Source: Bosea sp. F3-2
GTDB lineage: Bacteria > Pseudomonadota > Alphaproteobacteria > Rhizobiales > Beijerinckiaceae
Assembly: GCF_008253865.1 (NCBI RefSeq)
Contig: NZ_CP042331.1
Span: 1,178,001 to 1,242,000 of the forward strand
DNA length: 64,000 nucleotides
Reading direction: 5' to 3'
The position numbers were made by a program, and so were the translations under genes. Shown here one piece after another: positions 24,906-33,125 of the stretch (position 1 is the stretch's first letter; the number at the start of each line of letters is the position of its first letter). The notes beneath the pieces were generated by a model. That model worked only from the letters and a program-made list of their open reading frames with translations. It searched no databases and was not told where the DNA came from.

Positions 24906-25646
24906 ATGCGGATCATCGGTCATCGCGGCGCGCGCAACATCTGGGCGGAGAACAGCCTGAGCGGTTTCCGCAACGTCTGCGGCCTCGGCGTCGACGCCGT
25001 CGAGCTCGACGTGCATCTGTCGAGCGATGGCGAGATCATGGTGATCCACGACCCGCTGCTCGATCGCACCACCGATCACGAGGGGCCGGTCGCGCATTTG
25101 TCGCGCGAGGCCCTCGCCAAGGCGAAACTCGACGACACGCTTGGTGAGACGATCCCGACCCTGCCGGAAGTTCTCGACGTCTTCGGCCCGACCGGGATCG
25201 AGATCGAGATCGAGATGAAGATGGATGCCTTCGGCAATCCGTATCCCGGACTGCTCGACAAGGTCATCGCGCTGGTCGAGGCTCGCAAGATGGCGTCGCG
25301 CGTGGTGCTGACCTGCTTCGTCCCGGAGGTGATCGAGGAGATCCGGTCGAAGGCGCCGGGCATGCGCCGGCTCGCCTCAGTCGACCGCCGCTCCTGCGAG
25401 GCTTTCGGCGGCGTCGACCGAACCTTGCAGCGCTTCGTCGATCTCGGCTGCATCATCGCCGTCGAGCAGTCGCTGCTGCGGCTGACCGTCGACCGCGCCG
25501 TCAGCATCGTCGGGCGCGACAAGCTCGGTGCCTGGGTTCCCAACACCGTGCGCGAGCTCGACTTCTGGCTCGGCCAGCCGATCGCGCAGATCACCAGCGA
25601 CCGCCCCGATCTCGCCTTGCAATTGCGCGCCGCAAGGAAGGCTTGA
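24906..25646 (+). CDS. Glycerophosphodiester phosphodiesterase (UgpQ-like, cytoplasmic)
   Basis: The 246-residue protein has the GDPD barrel hallmarks: 'IGHRGAR' at the N-terminus with catalytic His, 'ENSLSGF' , 'VELDVHLSSDG' and 'VIHDP'. No signal peptide is visible, so it acts inside the cell, as UgpQ does. It hydrolyses glycerophosphodiesters to sn-glycerol-3-phosphate and an alcohol. It sits between the Ugp-like permeases and a polyol dehydrogenase, suggesting hydrolysis of an imported phosphodiester followed by oxidation of the freed polyol. Confidence 0.87.
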   Translation: MRIIGHRGARNIWAENSLSGFRNVCGLGVDAVELDVHLSSDGEIMVIHDPLLDRTTDHEGPVAHLSREALAKAKLDDTLGETIPTLPEVLDVFGPTGIEIEIEMKMDAFGNPYPGLLDKVIALVEARKMASRVVLTCFVPEVIEEIRSKAPGMRRLASVDRRSCEAFGGVDRTLQRFVDLGCIIAVEQSLLRLTVDRAVSIVGRDKLGAWVPNTVRELDFWLGQPIAQITSDRPDLALQLRAARKA

Positions 25647-25649
25647 GCC

Positions 25650-27134
25650 ATGGCGACGCGCCTGTCCCGCGCGGCGCTCGGGCAGCTCGGGCCGTCGGTC
25701 AGCACCCCCGGCTACCGACGGGAAGAGCTGAGCCCGAGCATCGTCCATATCGGAGTCGGCAATTTCCACCGCGCCCATCAGGCGGTCTATCTCGACGAGC
25801 TGTTCGAGCGCGGGCTCGACCGCGACTGGGCGATCATCGGCACCGGCGTGCGGAAGAGCGACGCCGAGATGGGCCGCGATCTCGCCGCCCAGGACTTCCT
25901 GACCACGGTGGTGACGCAGGAGGCGGAGCATTCGCAGGCGCGCGTCACTGGCGCGATGATCGATTTCGTTCCGCCGGGTGATTGCGAGGCGATCCTGCGC
26001 CGTCTCATCGATCCCCGCACGCGGATCGTCTCGCTGACCGTCACCGAAGGCGGCTACTATATCGACCCGGCGAAGCAGGCCTTCGACCCCGGCCATCCCG
26101 ATATCGTTGCCGATGCTGCCGATGGCCTGGCACACCCTAAAACCGCCTTCGGCCTGATCGCCGCCGGGCTCTTGAGACGGCGCGCGGCCGGCCTGCCGCC
26201 CTTCACGGTGATGTCCTGCGACAACCTGCCGGGCAACGGCCATGTCACCGCGGACGCCGTTACCGGTCTTGTCGATCTCATCGATCGCGCCGACGCACTC
26301 TGGATTCGTGAAAACGTCGCCTTTCCCAACGGCATGGTCGACCGCATCACACCGGCAACATCGGATCGCGAGCGCCAGGTGCTGCGCGACGATTTCGGCA
26401 TCGACGATGCCCGGCCGGTCTTCTGCGAGGACTTCCGGCAATGGGTGCTGGAGGATCGCTTCCCGGCCGGGCGCCCCTGGCTGGAGCAGGTCGGCGTGCA
26501 GTTCGTCGCCGATGTCGCGCCTTTCGAGCTGATGAAGATCCGCATCCTCAATGGCGGCCACGCGGCGATCGCCTATGCCGCGGGGCTGCTCGACATCCGC
26601 TTCGTCCATGAGGCGATGGAAGACGCGCAGATCGCGCGCTTCCTGTCGGCGCTCCTCGACGAGGAGGTCATCCCTATGGTTCCGCCGGTTCCGGACACTG
26701 ATCTGGCGGATTACAAGCGCACGATCGAGCGGCGCTTCGCGAATCCGAAAATCGGCGATACGATCCGGAGGCTGTGCCTCGACGGCTCGAACCGCCAGCC
26801 GAAATTCATCCTGCCGACGCTGCGCGACGCGCTGCGGGCCGGCGGCCCGATCAACGGGCTCGCGCTCGTCAGCGCCCTGTGGTGCCGCTACTGCTACGGC
26901 GAGACCGAGAGCGGGCAAGCCATAGCGCCGAACGATCCGAGCTGGTCGCGGCTGACGATGCAGGCACGGCAGGCCAGGCTCGCTCCGGAAGCCTGGCTGA
27001 ACATGAGAGATATCTATGGAAATTTGCTGGACGATCGACGTTTCCGAGACGCGTTCTGCTTGGCGCTGAAGCGAATTTGGCAGTCCGGAACCCGCTCAAG
27101 CATCGACGACTACCTCGTTTCGTGCGGCTCCTGA
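25650..27134 (+). CDS. Mannitol dehydrogenase family protein
   Basis: The 494-residue long-chain polyol dehydrogenase has the N-terminal NAD-binding segment 'IVHIGVGNFHRAHQAVYLDEL', the 'SCDNLPGNG' motif and the catalytic 'KIRILNGGHAAIAYAAGL', whose Lys, Asn and His are the conserved active-site residues. It oxidises mannitol, arabitol, sorbitol or a sugar acid (uronate) relative. It starts three bases after the phosphodiesterase stop and ends the operon. The specific polyol is unknown. Confidence 0.9.
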   Translation: MATRLSRAALGQLGPSVSTPGYRREELSPSIVHIGVGNFHRAHQAVYLDELFERGLDRDWAIIGTGVRKSDAEMGRDLAAQDFLTTVVTQEAEHSQARVTGAMIDFVPPGDCEAILRRLIDPRTRIVSLTVTEGGYYIDPAKQAFDPGHPDIVADAADGLAHPKTAFGLIAAGLLRRRAAGLPPFTVMSCDNLPGNGHVTADAVTGLVDLIDRADALWIRENVAFPNGMVDRITPATSDRERQVLRDDFGIDDARPVFCEDFRQWVLEDRFPAGRPWLEQVGVQFVADVAPFELMKIRILNGGHAAIAYAAGLLDIRFVHEAMEDAQIARFLSALLDEEVIPMVPPVPDTDLADYKRTIERRFANPKIGDTIRRLCLDGSNRQPKFILPTLRDALRAGGPINGLALVSALWCRYCYGETESGQAIAPNDPSWSRLTMQARQARLAPEAWLNMRDIYGNLLDDRRFRDAFCLALKRIWQSGTRSSIDDYLVSCGS

Positions 27135-27365
27135 TAGGGATCGCCTAAGTTTCAGGAAACTCACGAGCTCGACCAACGCCGAACTGACGCGATGGGCGTT
27201 GTGCTTGCTCTAAGCGCCCGTTGAGGACGCCCGCAGTGTCCGCTTCCGGCGCCTGGAAGCGGCGCGACCAACGCGCTCGTAGACATTGAGACGTCCGCCC
27301 TTTCGGCCATCGTGTTGAGTGCGGCGATAATCGCCTGACTAGCAGGCCGCCAGGCAAAATGCCTT

Positions 27366-28367
27366 TCAGCCCGGCCGCGATTGCTCGCGAAACTGACGCG
27401 GCGTCGCTCCTGAGATTCGCCGGAAGGCGCGGCTGAAATGCGCGGGATCGGTGTAGCCTGAGGAAAAGGCGACATCGATGATCCTGCAATCGGTGTCCCG
27501 CAGAAGCCTGCTCGCGTGCTCGTACCGCACCGTGTCGAGCACGTCCGAGTACGTAAGGCCCACATGGGCGAGCCTGCGTTGAAGTGTCCGCGTGGTGACG
27601 CCCGCGATCTCGGCGACGTCGCCAAGAGCGGTCGTTCCCTGCTCCAGATAGGCCGGCAACATCAGCTTGAGCAGTTCGACGATGTCATGGGCAGAAGCGC
27701 GGCCGTCGTGATCCTGCGGCGGCAGAAACGACGCGGTCGAACGATTGGGGAGACTGAGGAGCGTGATCGGCAGGCTGATCCAGGCGGCATTCTGGCCCGA
27801 CAGAAACCGCACGCCAGGCCATGAGGATCGCGCCGCCGGGCTCGGCGCATAAGACGATTCAAAGGCGATCGCCGTCGGCATCCATTCAGGCCCAGCGAAT
27901 TGGCGAACGATGTAGATCGAGAAAATATTTTGGATCCATTGCGCATACTTCAGATGCAGTAGCCCCCTTGTGCCGGCGAGCCTGCTGCAGACCCGCGCAT
28001 GACACGCATCATGCTCGATCCACATGCTCAGAATGGTGTCTTCCCGCGACGCCCAATGGCAGGCGTGCCGGAGCGCGACGAGCAGTGTGGGGGAATGTGC
28101 GATCAAGGCGCGTGTCTTTTCCCTCAGATGGGAGAAATGCAGGCGTTGCGCGGCGAGGAAGCCGAAATCCTCGATGCCTTGGGTTCTCTGGGCGTTGTCG
28201 ACGAAGCGCAGTGCCGGCAGGAGAGGAAGGTAGAGATCGCTCTTCTCGGCCAGAGACGATGGCAGCCGGGATCGCGCCAGAAGCGTCTCCGTCGGAGCGC
28301 CAATTTCGTCGAGGATGCTGACGAAGGGCAGCAGGAACTGGCCGCGCGTCAAGGGGATATCAGCCAT
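27366..28367 (-). CDS. AraC-family regulator with OruR/ArgR-type N-terminal domain
   Basis: The 333-residue protein has a C-terminal AraC DNA-binding domain (about residues 230-330, with 'EIAGVTTRTLQRRLAHVGL' and 'DVAFSSGYTDPAHFSRAFRR'). A long N-terminal domain of the Arabinose_bd type matches regulators of virulence, catabolism or lipid use. It converges with the mannitol dehydrogenase gene, and the 231-base gap between them holds nothing recognisable. Its target is unknown. Confidence 0.87.
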   Translation of the reverse strand: MADIPLTRGQFLLPFVSILDEIGAPTETLLARSRLPSSLAEKSDLYLPLLPALRFVDNAQRTQGIEDFGFLAAQRLHFSHLREKTRALIAHSPTLLVALRHACHWASREDTILSMWIEHDACHARVCSRLAGTRGLLHLKYAQWIQNIFSIYIVRQFAGPEWMPTAIAFESSYAPSPAARSSWPGVRFLSGQNAAWISLPITLLSLPNRSTASFLPPQDHDGRASAHDIVELLKLMLPAYLEQGTTALGDVAEIAGVTTRTLQRRLAHVGLTYSDVLDTVRYEHASRLLRDTDCRIIDVAFSSGYTDPAHFSRAFRRISGATPRQFREQSRPG

Positions 28368-28695
28368 CGGACCTCCCCGCGATCACAGGGTTGACGCTTT
28401 TCACAAGGCCGAATCTCGGGGAACTAGCGACCGGCGGGTTGAAGAATACCCGGCGGCGATTGTCGCGAAAAGGCAAGACGGGCGGGCTGCCCATGCACGA
28501 AATGCTCGCAACGACATTCGCCGGCCGATCGGGCCGCGATCGCGTGCTGCAGTGAGCTGGAAGCGCTCGTGCAGGTGCCGATAGGGCGGGCAAGGCAGGG
28601 GACAAGCAGCAATGTCAGGCGCAACGGTGCGCGATCTCGCCATCGGGCTTCGGCGCCCGCTCGCGCCTGACCAGGCAGGACCTGGGCAGCGTCAA
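28368..28695. other. Gap without a recognisable gene
   Basis: This stretch between the AraC gene and an outer-membrane protein fragment shows no coding pattern with family features on either strand. It should include the AraC promoter. Confidence 0.5.
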
Positions 28696-28824
28696 TTAGC
28701 CTGGAGCGAAAGCCTGACGCTGAAAGCCGGCTACCGGGCGCTCCACGTCGATTATCGCAACGGCGGCTTCTCGTACTACGTGACGCAGCACGCGCCCGCC
28801 GTCGCGGGAACATGCCGGTTCTGA
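28696..28824 (+). pseudogene. C-terminal fragment of an outer-membrane beta-barrel protein
   Basis: About 42 codons read 'LTLKAGYRALHVDYRNGGF', then 'YYVTQHAPAVAGTCRF' and stop. The alternating pattern, the 'GYR-L-VDY--GGF-Y-V-QHGP' theme and the terminal Phe are typical of the last strands of small porin-like barrel proteins in alphaproteobacteria. The frame continues upstream to 28612 but loses the barrel pattern. Only the end of the gene is left; it overlaps the possible upstream starts of the acid phosphatase gene. Confidence 0.45.
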
Positions 28825-28865
28825 CCGGGGCTTTCATGAGTTCAGCCATGTCGAAAGGAATGGGA

Positions 28866-29699
28866 ATGTCGATGACCGGGACTGCGGTTCGGGCCGCACA
28901 TGTTTCCCTGCTTGCGCTGCTCGCGCTCTGCGGGCAGGCCCTGGCGCAGGCGGGCGAAGCGCAACCCAAGGTCACCGATCCGCATTTCAAGATCGCGCCG
29001 GGCTATCTCAAGCGGTCCGACCTGCCGAACAGCCTGGTCCTGCTCGGCCCGCCGCCCGAGACGGACTCGGCTGCGCTCGCCCGGGACGAGGAAGCACGCA
29101 AGGCGACGATCCTACTGCGAAGCACCGAGCGCTGGAAGCTCGCCCGTACCGATGCCGACCTCGCCTTTCCGCAGGCGGCCGACAACTTCTCCTGCGCGAT
29201 GGGGGTCAGGATCGACAGCCAGCAGACCCCGCGCCTCTACGCGATGATGCAGAAGATGCTGTCGGATTTCGGCCTCTCCACCTATGGCGTGAAGAACAAA
29301 TACAACCGGGTCCGCCCCTTCGTGGTTCACAACGAGGCGACCTGCCGGGCGGATCAGGAGGCCATTCTGCGGATTGACGGCTCCTATCCGTCCGGCCACA
29401 CCGCTGCTGGCTGGGGCTGGGCTCTCGTCTTCGCGCAGATCAATCCCGAACGCGCGGATACGCTGCTCAAGCGCGGCATCGAGTTCGGACAGAGCCGCGT
29501 GATCTGCAACGCGCATTGGCAGAGCGATGTCGATGCCGGGCGGATCATGGGCGCGGCGACCGTTGCGCGGCTGCAAACCGACCCGACCTTCCTCGCCGAT
29601 CTCAAGGCCGCGAAAGCAGAAGTGAAGGCAGCGAAGGCCAAGCGGGTGCCCTCGATCTCCGAATGCGCCGCGGAGGCTGCTGCACTGTCCGCGCGGTAA
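28866..29699 (+). CDS. Class A non-specific acid phosphatase (PAP2/PhoN-like)
   Basis: The start at 28866 follows AAAGGA with a six-base spacer and gives a signal peptide ending near 'GQALAQA'; ATGs at 28812-28860 would add up to 18 residues. The mature enzyme has the complete PAP2 signature: 'KNKYNRVRP', 'YPSGHTAAG' and 'SRVICNAHWQSD', supplying the catalytic His residues. Class A phosphatases release phosphate from a wide range of organic monoesters in the periplasm. The length of 277 residues is normal. Confidence 0.9.
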   Translation: MSMTGTAVRAAHVSLLALLALCGQALAQAGEAQPKVTDPHFKIAPGYLKRSDLPNSLVLLGPPPETDSAALARDEEARKATILLRSTERWKLARTDADLAFPQAADNFSCAMGVRIDSQQTPRLYAMMQKMLSDFGLSTYGVKNKYNRVRPFVVHNEATCRADQEAILRIDGSYPSGHTAAGWGWALVFAQINPERADTLLKRGIEFGQSRVICNAHWQSDVDAGRIMGAATVARLQTDPTFLADLKAAKAEVKAAKAKRVPSISECAAEAAALSAR

Positions 29700-29885
29700 C
29701 CGGGTCGGGGGGCGCTGCTGCGCCATGCCGGACTTTGGCTCGCCGCCGGAAACCGAAGATTCCTGGCTGAGCGGATCACGGGCATCCCCGCCCCAGAGCT
29801 GACGATCAGCCGAAGCATGGGCGCGGACCCATTCGGTCTTGCCCGATGAGCAAATGGATCAAAGACGCAAATGAGGTACCGTTCA

Positions 29886-30899
29886 ATGCGAATGACGTTG
29901 GCCTACAGCCTGAGTTTCCTGGTTCTCGCGCCATGCGTGGCGTCCGCACAGCCGGTTCCGGTCAATGTCGACAACTTCAAGCGAGCCGAGTCCGATTTCT
30001 ATATGGCCAAGACGGTCAACGACGGTGCCCTCGGCAAGTTCGTCCACAACAGGGCGCCGACGCCGATCGACAAGCAGCCCGTAGTCCGGATGAACCGGGA
30101 TACGCTCTATTCCCAGGCGCTCTTCGACCTCGACGCCGGCCCGGTGACCATCACCCTTCCCGATGCCGGCAAGCGCTTCGTCTCGATGCAGGTCATCAAC
30201 GAAGACCATTACACCCCGATGGTGGTCTACAAGCCGGGCCGCGCGACGCTCACCAGGGATAAGGTCGGCACCCGCTATGTCTTCGTTGCGGTCCGTATCC
30301 TTGTCGATCCCAACGACACCAAGGACCTCGCGCAGGTTCACGCTCTGCAAGATGCGCTGAAGGTGGAGCAGAAGTCGGTCGGTAAGTTCGAGGCCCCGAA
30401 TTGGGACTTGGCTCAACAGAAGAAGATCCGCGAGGCGCTCGAAGCGCTGTCCGCCGCATCCGGCAGCTTCGCCAACGCCTTCGGCCCGAAGGGAAAGGTC
30501 GATCCGGTCAAGCACCTGATCGGCACGGCAGCCGGCTGGGGCGGCAACCCCGACAAGGACGCATCCTACCCCTCAGTGACCCCGGCCAAAAACGACGGCA
30601 AGACGGTTTACAAGCTCAGGGTCAAGGATGTCCCCGTCGACGCGTTCTGGTCGATCAGCGTCTATAACGACAAGGGCTTCTTCCAGAAGAACGATTACGA
30701 CGCCTATTCGGTCAACAGCATCACCGGCAAGAAGAGCGCCGATGGCGCGATCAACATCCAGTTCGGCGGCTGCGACGGCAAGATCGCGAATTGCCTGCCG
30801 ATTACGCAGGGGTGGAATTACACATTCCGGCTCTACCGTCCTCGCGCCGTGTTCCTGAACGGCAAATGGAAGATGCCGGAGGCGCAGCCTGCATCGTAG
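29886..30899 (+). CDS. Exported DUF1254/DUF1214-type protein
   Basis: The 337-residue protein has a signal peptide ('LAYSLSFLVLAPCVASAQ') from the ATG at 29886, preceded by GAGG at the right distance. It then shows the DUF1254 part ('VVRMNRDTLYSQALFDLDAGP') and the C-terminal DUF1214 part ('FWSISVYNDKGFF', 'NYTFRLYRPRAVFLNGKW'). Proteins of this type are widespread, secreted and of unknown function. It follows the phosphatase by 186 bases, so co-transcription is uncertain. Confidence 0.82.
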   Translation: MRMTLAYSLSFLVLAPCVASAQPVPVNVDNFKRAESDFYMAKTVNDGALGKFVHNRAPTPIDKQPVVRMNRDTLYSQALFDLDAGPVTITLPDAGKRFVSMQVINEDHYTPMVVYKPGRATLTRDKVGTRYVFVAVRILVDPNDTKDLAQVHALQDALKVEQKSVGKFEAPNWDLAQQKKIREALEALSAASGSFANAFGPKGKVDPVKHLIGTAAGWGGNPDKDASYPSVTPAKNDGKTVYKLRVKDVPVDAFWSISVYNDKGFFQKNDYDAYSVNSITGKKSADGAINIQFGGCDGKIANCLPITQGWNYTFRLYRPRAVFLNGKWKMPEAQPAS

Positions 30900-31137
30900 A
30901 AGTTCGTCCGTTCGGCCCGGCAAGCGGTGGTAACTCTCCACTGAATCTTGCCGTTTGATGGCGTTGCGTCGTCATGCTTGGCTTTCGGTCTTTGCGGCAC
31001 AAACGAAATGGGCGCGCAGCCCCTGCCGCGGGTGCCAGCAGGTCACCAAACGCTAATTGCTTTCACGCCGAGACAGGCGTGTACTGTCTGTCGGCGTCTG
31101 GAGCCGCTACGGGCGCCGTCAAGGTGGGGACAGAGCA

Positions 31138-31392
31138 ATGTATACCGGGAAAGGTACGCTCGTCCTTCGGGACGGGCAGACGCTCCCGCTCTCCTATCAA
31201 TTTAGCAGCGACTACGACGATATCCGGGCTGGATACCTGTTCTGCGACACCTCGGACGTCGATCCTGCCGAGCTTGGCTACAGCCTGCGCATTATATGCG
31301 AGGACGGCATCCAGATTGACGTGGCAGTCATCCATTCCAGCGACCGATATCTCGCGGTCACGGGGCGAGTAGCGCCACTTGAGGCGGCCTGA
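31138..31392 (+). CDS. Small hypothetical protein (84 residues)
   Basis: The ATG at 31138 follows GGGGACAG and opens an 84-residue protein with a regular beta-rich pattern ('GTLVLRDGQTLPLSYQF', 'RYLAVTGRVAPLEAA'). Codon use matches its neighbours and it looks like a small PilZ-sized beta-barrel, but no family signature is certain. No signal peptide is present. Function unknown. Confidence 0.55.
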   Translation: MYTGKGTLVLRDGQTLPLSYQFSSDYDDIRAGYLFCDTSDVDPAELGYSLRIICEDGIQIDVAVIHSSDRYLAVTGRVAPLEAA

Positions 31393-31533
31393 ACAACAAA
31401 AAACCCAGCCCTTTCGGAACCGGGCCGGGAACATCGGCTTGCGACCCCATTACTGACATCGGGTTGGGTCAAATCCGCAAAAGCGACTTCGGAGCGAAGC
31501 GATTGAATATAGCTCGCAATAGGAGGCGGGAAG

Positions 31534-31728
31534 ATGAGAACGATTCAACGGGCATGCCTGCTGATCGCCAGCGGGATTTTGTTGTCGGGCTGCGCGGCGA
31601 CACAATATAGGAGCACGGAGCTTGCTCCTGTCTGCGCTATTCCGGTCAATCGAACAGTCCAATCCATGTACTGGCTTGACTGCCTGTCGTTCTATTCGTC
31701 CTCCGACCCTTATTCGAGGCACTATTAG
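31534..31728 (+). CDS. Small putative lipoprotein (64 residues)
   Basis: A strong ribosome site (AGGAGGCGGG) precedes the ATG at 31534. The protein has a positively charged start, a hydrophobic stretch and the lipobox 'LLSGC' with Cys at residue 21, so it should be lipidated and membrane-anchored. The mature part is 44 residues with three aromatic-rich patches and a further Cys pair. Function unknown; small lipoproteins of this kind are common in Hyphomicrobiales. Confidence 0.65.
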   Translation: MRTIQRACLLIASGILLSGCAATQYRSTELAPVCAIPVNRTVQSMYWLDCLSFYSSSDPYSRHY

Positions 31729-31927
31729 GAGGCGGTCGGGCGTTGGAGCCGCGGGAGCTTCGCGAGTGGATCGTGTCGCAGCGGATGAACCGGACCGGCG
31801 TGGAAGACGAGGATCGGGCCGCTAAAGGAGATGTTGCTTTAGGGCGATCGTGCACCCTCCCCCCGCGGCTACATGCCTTCGTAGGCTGTCCCAAGAAGAC
31901 GTCTAGCGCTAGTTCCGGAATGTAACG

Positions 31928-32104
31928 ATGGAGTTCGCCGTGCTGAAACGATGCGTCGCCGTGGTGTTCATCCTCCTTGGGCCAGTCGGTTGTGTCACAC
32001 AAGATACCGTTCCCAGCAGAAGAGCGGATGGGCCGGCCTACATGCAGCCAGGCGTTGGCGCGCCTGCTCGTCAGACGGACATGTTTGGGAATGCCTTTCG
32101 TTAG
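31928..32104 (+). CDS. Very small putative lipoprotein (58 residues)
   Basis: The ATG at 31928 opens 'EFAVLKRCVAVVFILLG', then 'PVGCVTQDTVPSRRADGP', and stops at 32104. The hydrophobic core followed by VGC resembles a lipobox, though Pro at position -3 is unusual. It lies 200 bases after the other small lipoprotein on the same strand and has a short hydrophilic tail. There is no strong ribosome site. It may be a real small protein or a degraded relative. Confidence 0.4.
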   Translation: MEFAVLKRCVAVVFILLGPVGCVTQDTVPSRRADGPAYMQPGVGAPARQTDMFGNAFR

Positions 32105-32200
32105 TTGAAGAAGGGTCCATAACTGACGGCACTGCTTCGCCCCCGAGACGGATCTACGGAAAAACGCCGCACTGACGTATCAGCTCCGGCGATCGCGAAA

Positions 32201-32640
32201 TCAGGCCTGACGGTTCGTCGGGGTAAGCCACGGCGAGGGCAGGATGGCGCGCCCCTTGCTGTCGAACATGGTCCCATTGTGCCGGTCGAGCTCGGGGGGC
32301 CAGGAGCAGAGGAACGATCTGTTCGGCGTAGCCCTCCGCCGACTTGGCGAAGGCCCTCGAGAGGCCCTCGAGGAGGTGGTAGAGCCAGTTCTTGCCACCG
32401 AACAGCTTGCCGCGAATGTCGGTTTTCACGAACCCGGGGTTCATCCCATAGGTGGAGAAGTTCGGAAACCGCTCGGCTGCATCGAGCACAAGGGCCTCGT
32501 TGCCCGCAACCGGGTTCATGTGGGCAGACATGCGGCCGTAGCCGCGCTCGGAGTTGATATCCTCGGTGTTGGCCTTCTGGTTCGTGCCCGGAAAGCCCCA
32601 GATGAACACGCGCGGCTTCTTGCCGGCGGCCCTCGGCTGT
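32201..32640 (-). pseudogene. Short-chain dehydrogenase fragment, truncated at both ends and frameshifted
   Basis: The minus strand encodes the C-terminal half of an SDR-like NAD(P) protein: 'KKPRVFIWGFPGTNQKANTE', 'NFSTYGMNPGFVKTDIRG', 'WLYHLLEGLSRAFAKSAEGY'. At a run of six G (32294-32299) the frame slips by one, and the continuation ('PPELDRHNGTMFDSKGRAIL') is found in the next frame to 32201. The Rossmann N-terminus is missing: homology stops near 32640, where a helicase fragment on the other strand begins. Confidence 0.7.
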
Positions 32641-32656
32641 TGACCCAAGCGGCCAC

Positions 32657-32956
32657 GATCTCGGCGCGGGTGCCAAAGACGAGATCGAGCAGGAGCGACG
32701 CTTGCTCTATGTCGCGATGACGCGCGCCAAGGACGACCTTCATCTCGTCGTGCCACAGCGCTTCTTCGCCCACGGACAGTCCGCGACCGGCGATCGACAT
32801 GTCTACGCCAACCGTACGCGTTTCATTCCCAATGCCCTTCTGGGGCAATTCGAGCGGACAGCTTGGCCGCACGCTCCCAGCGTAGGTCCAGAACGCGTGC
32901 CGAGCGGTGGCCCGAAGATCGATGTGCGAGCCTAGATGCGCGGGATGTGGCGATGA
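32657..32956 (+). pseudogene. C-terminal fragment of a UvrD/PcrA-like helicase
   Basis: From about 32657 the plus strand encodes the last 90 residues of a superfamily 1 helicase, with motif VI 'RRLLYVAMTRAKDDLHLVVP' and the following 'RTRFIPNALLGQFERTAWP'. Everything upstream of this is missing. A TAG at 32933 interrupts the frame, and the residues after it ('MRGMWR', stop at 32954-32956) look like the natural end, so the stop is a nonsense change. The fragment abuts the dehydrogenase relic head-to-head. Confidence 0.75.
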
Positions 32957-33101
32957 TTGATCAGGCCGATAGCTGACCGCACAGATCGAGATCGAAGTCG
33001 CGATGGGTGATTTCGACGAGCGCTTGCGTGAGGCCAACAGCTGCAGCGGGGCTTCTCTGCTCGCCGCCCAAGGTTGACTCCTCGCATTGATCTACTAACG
33101 T

Positions 33102-33117
33102 TCCAAAACGTTTTGGA
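33102..33117. promoter_or_regulatory. LacI-type operator overlapping the ribosome site of the LacI gene
   Basis: TCCAAAACGTTTTGGA is a perfect 16-bp palindrome with the central CG typical of LacI/GalR operators. Its right end (TTGGAG) includes the GGAG that serves as ribosome site for the TTG start at 33126. Binding here would block both transcription and translation of the regulator and the operon behind it. Confidence 0.65.
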
Positions 33118-33125
33118 GACCGTTT

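Noticed and set aside
31743..31925. A 60-codon frame between the two small lipoproteins
   Set aside because: It has no ribosome site, signal or family pattern and is probably chance.
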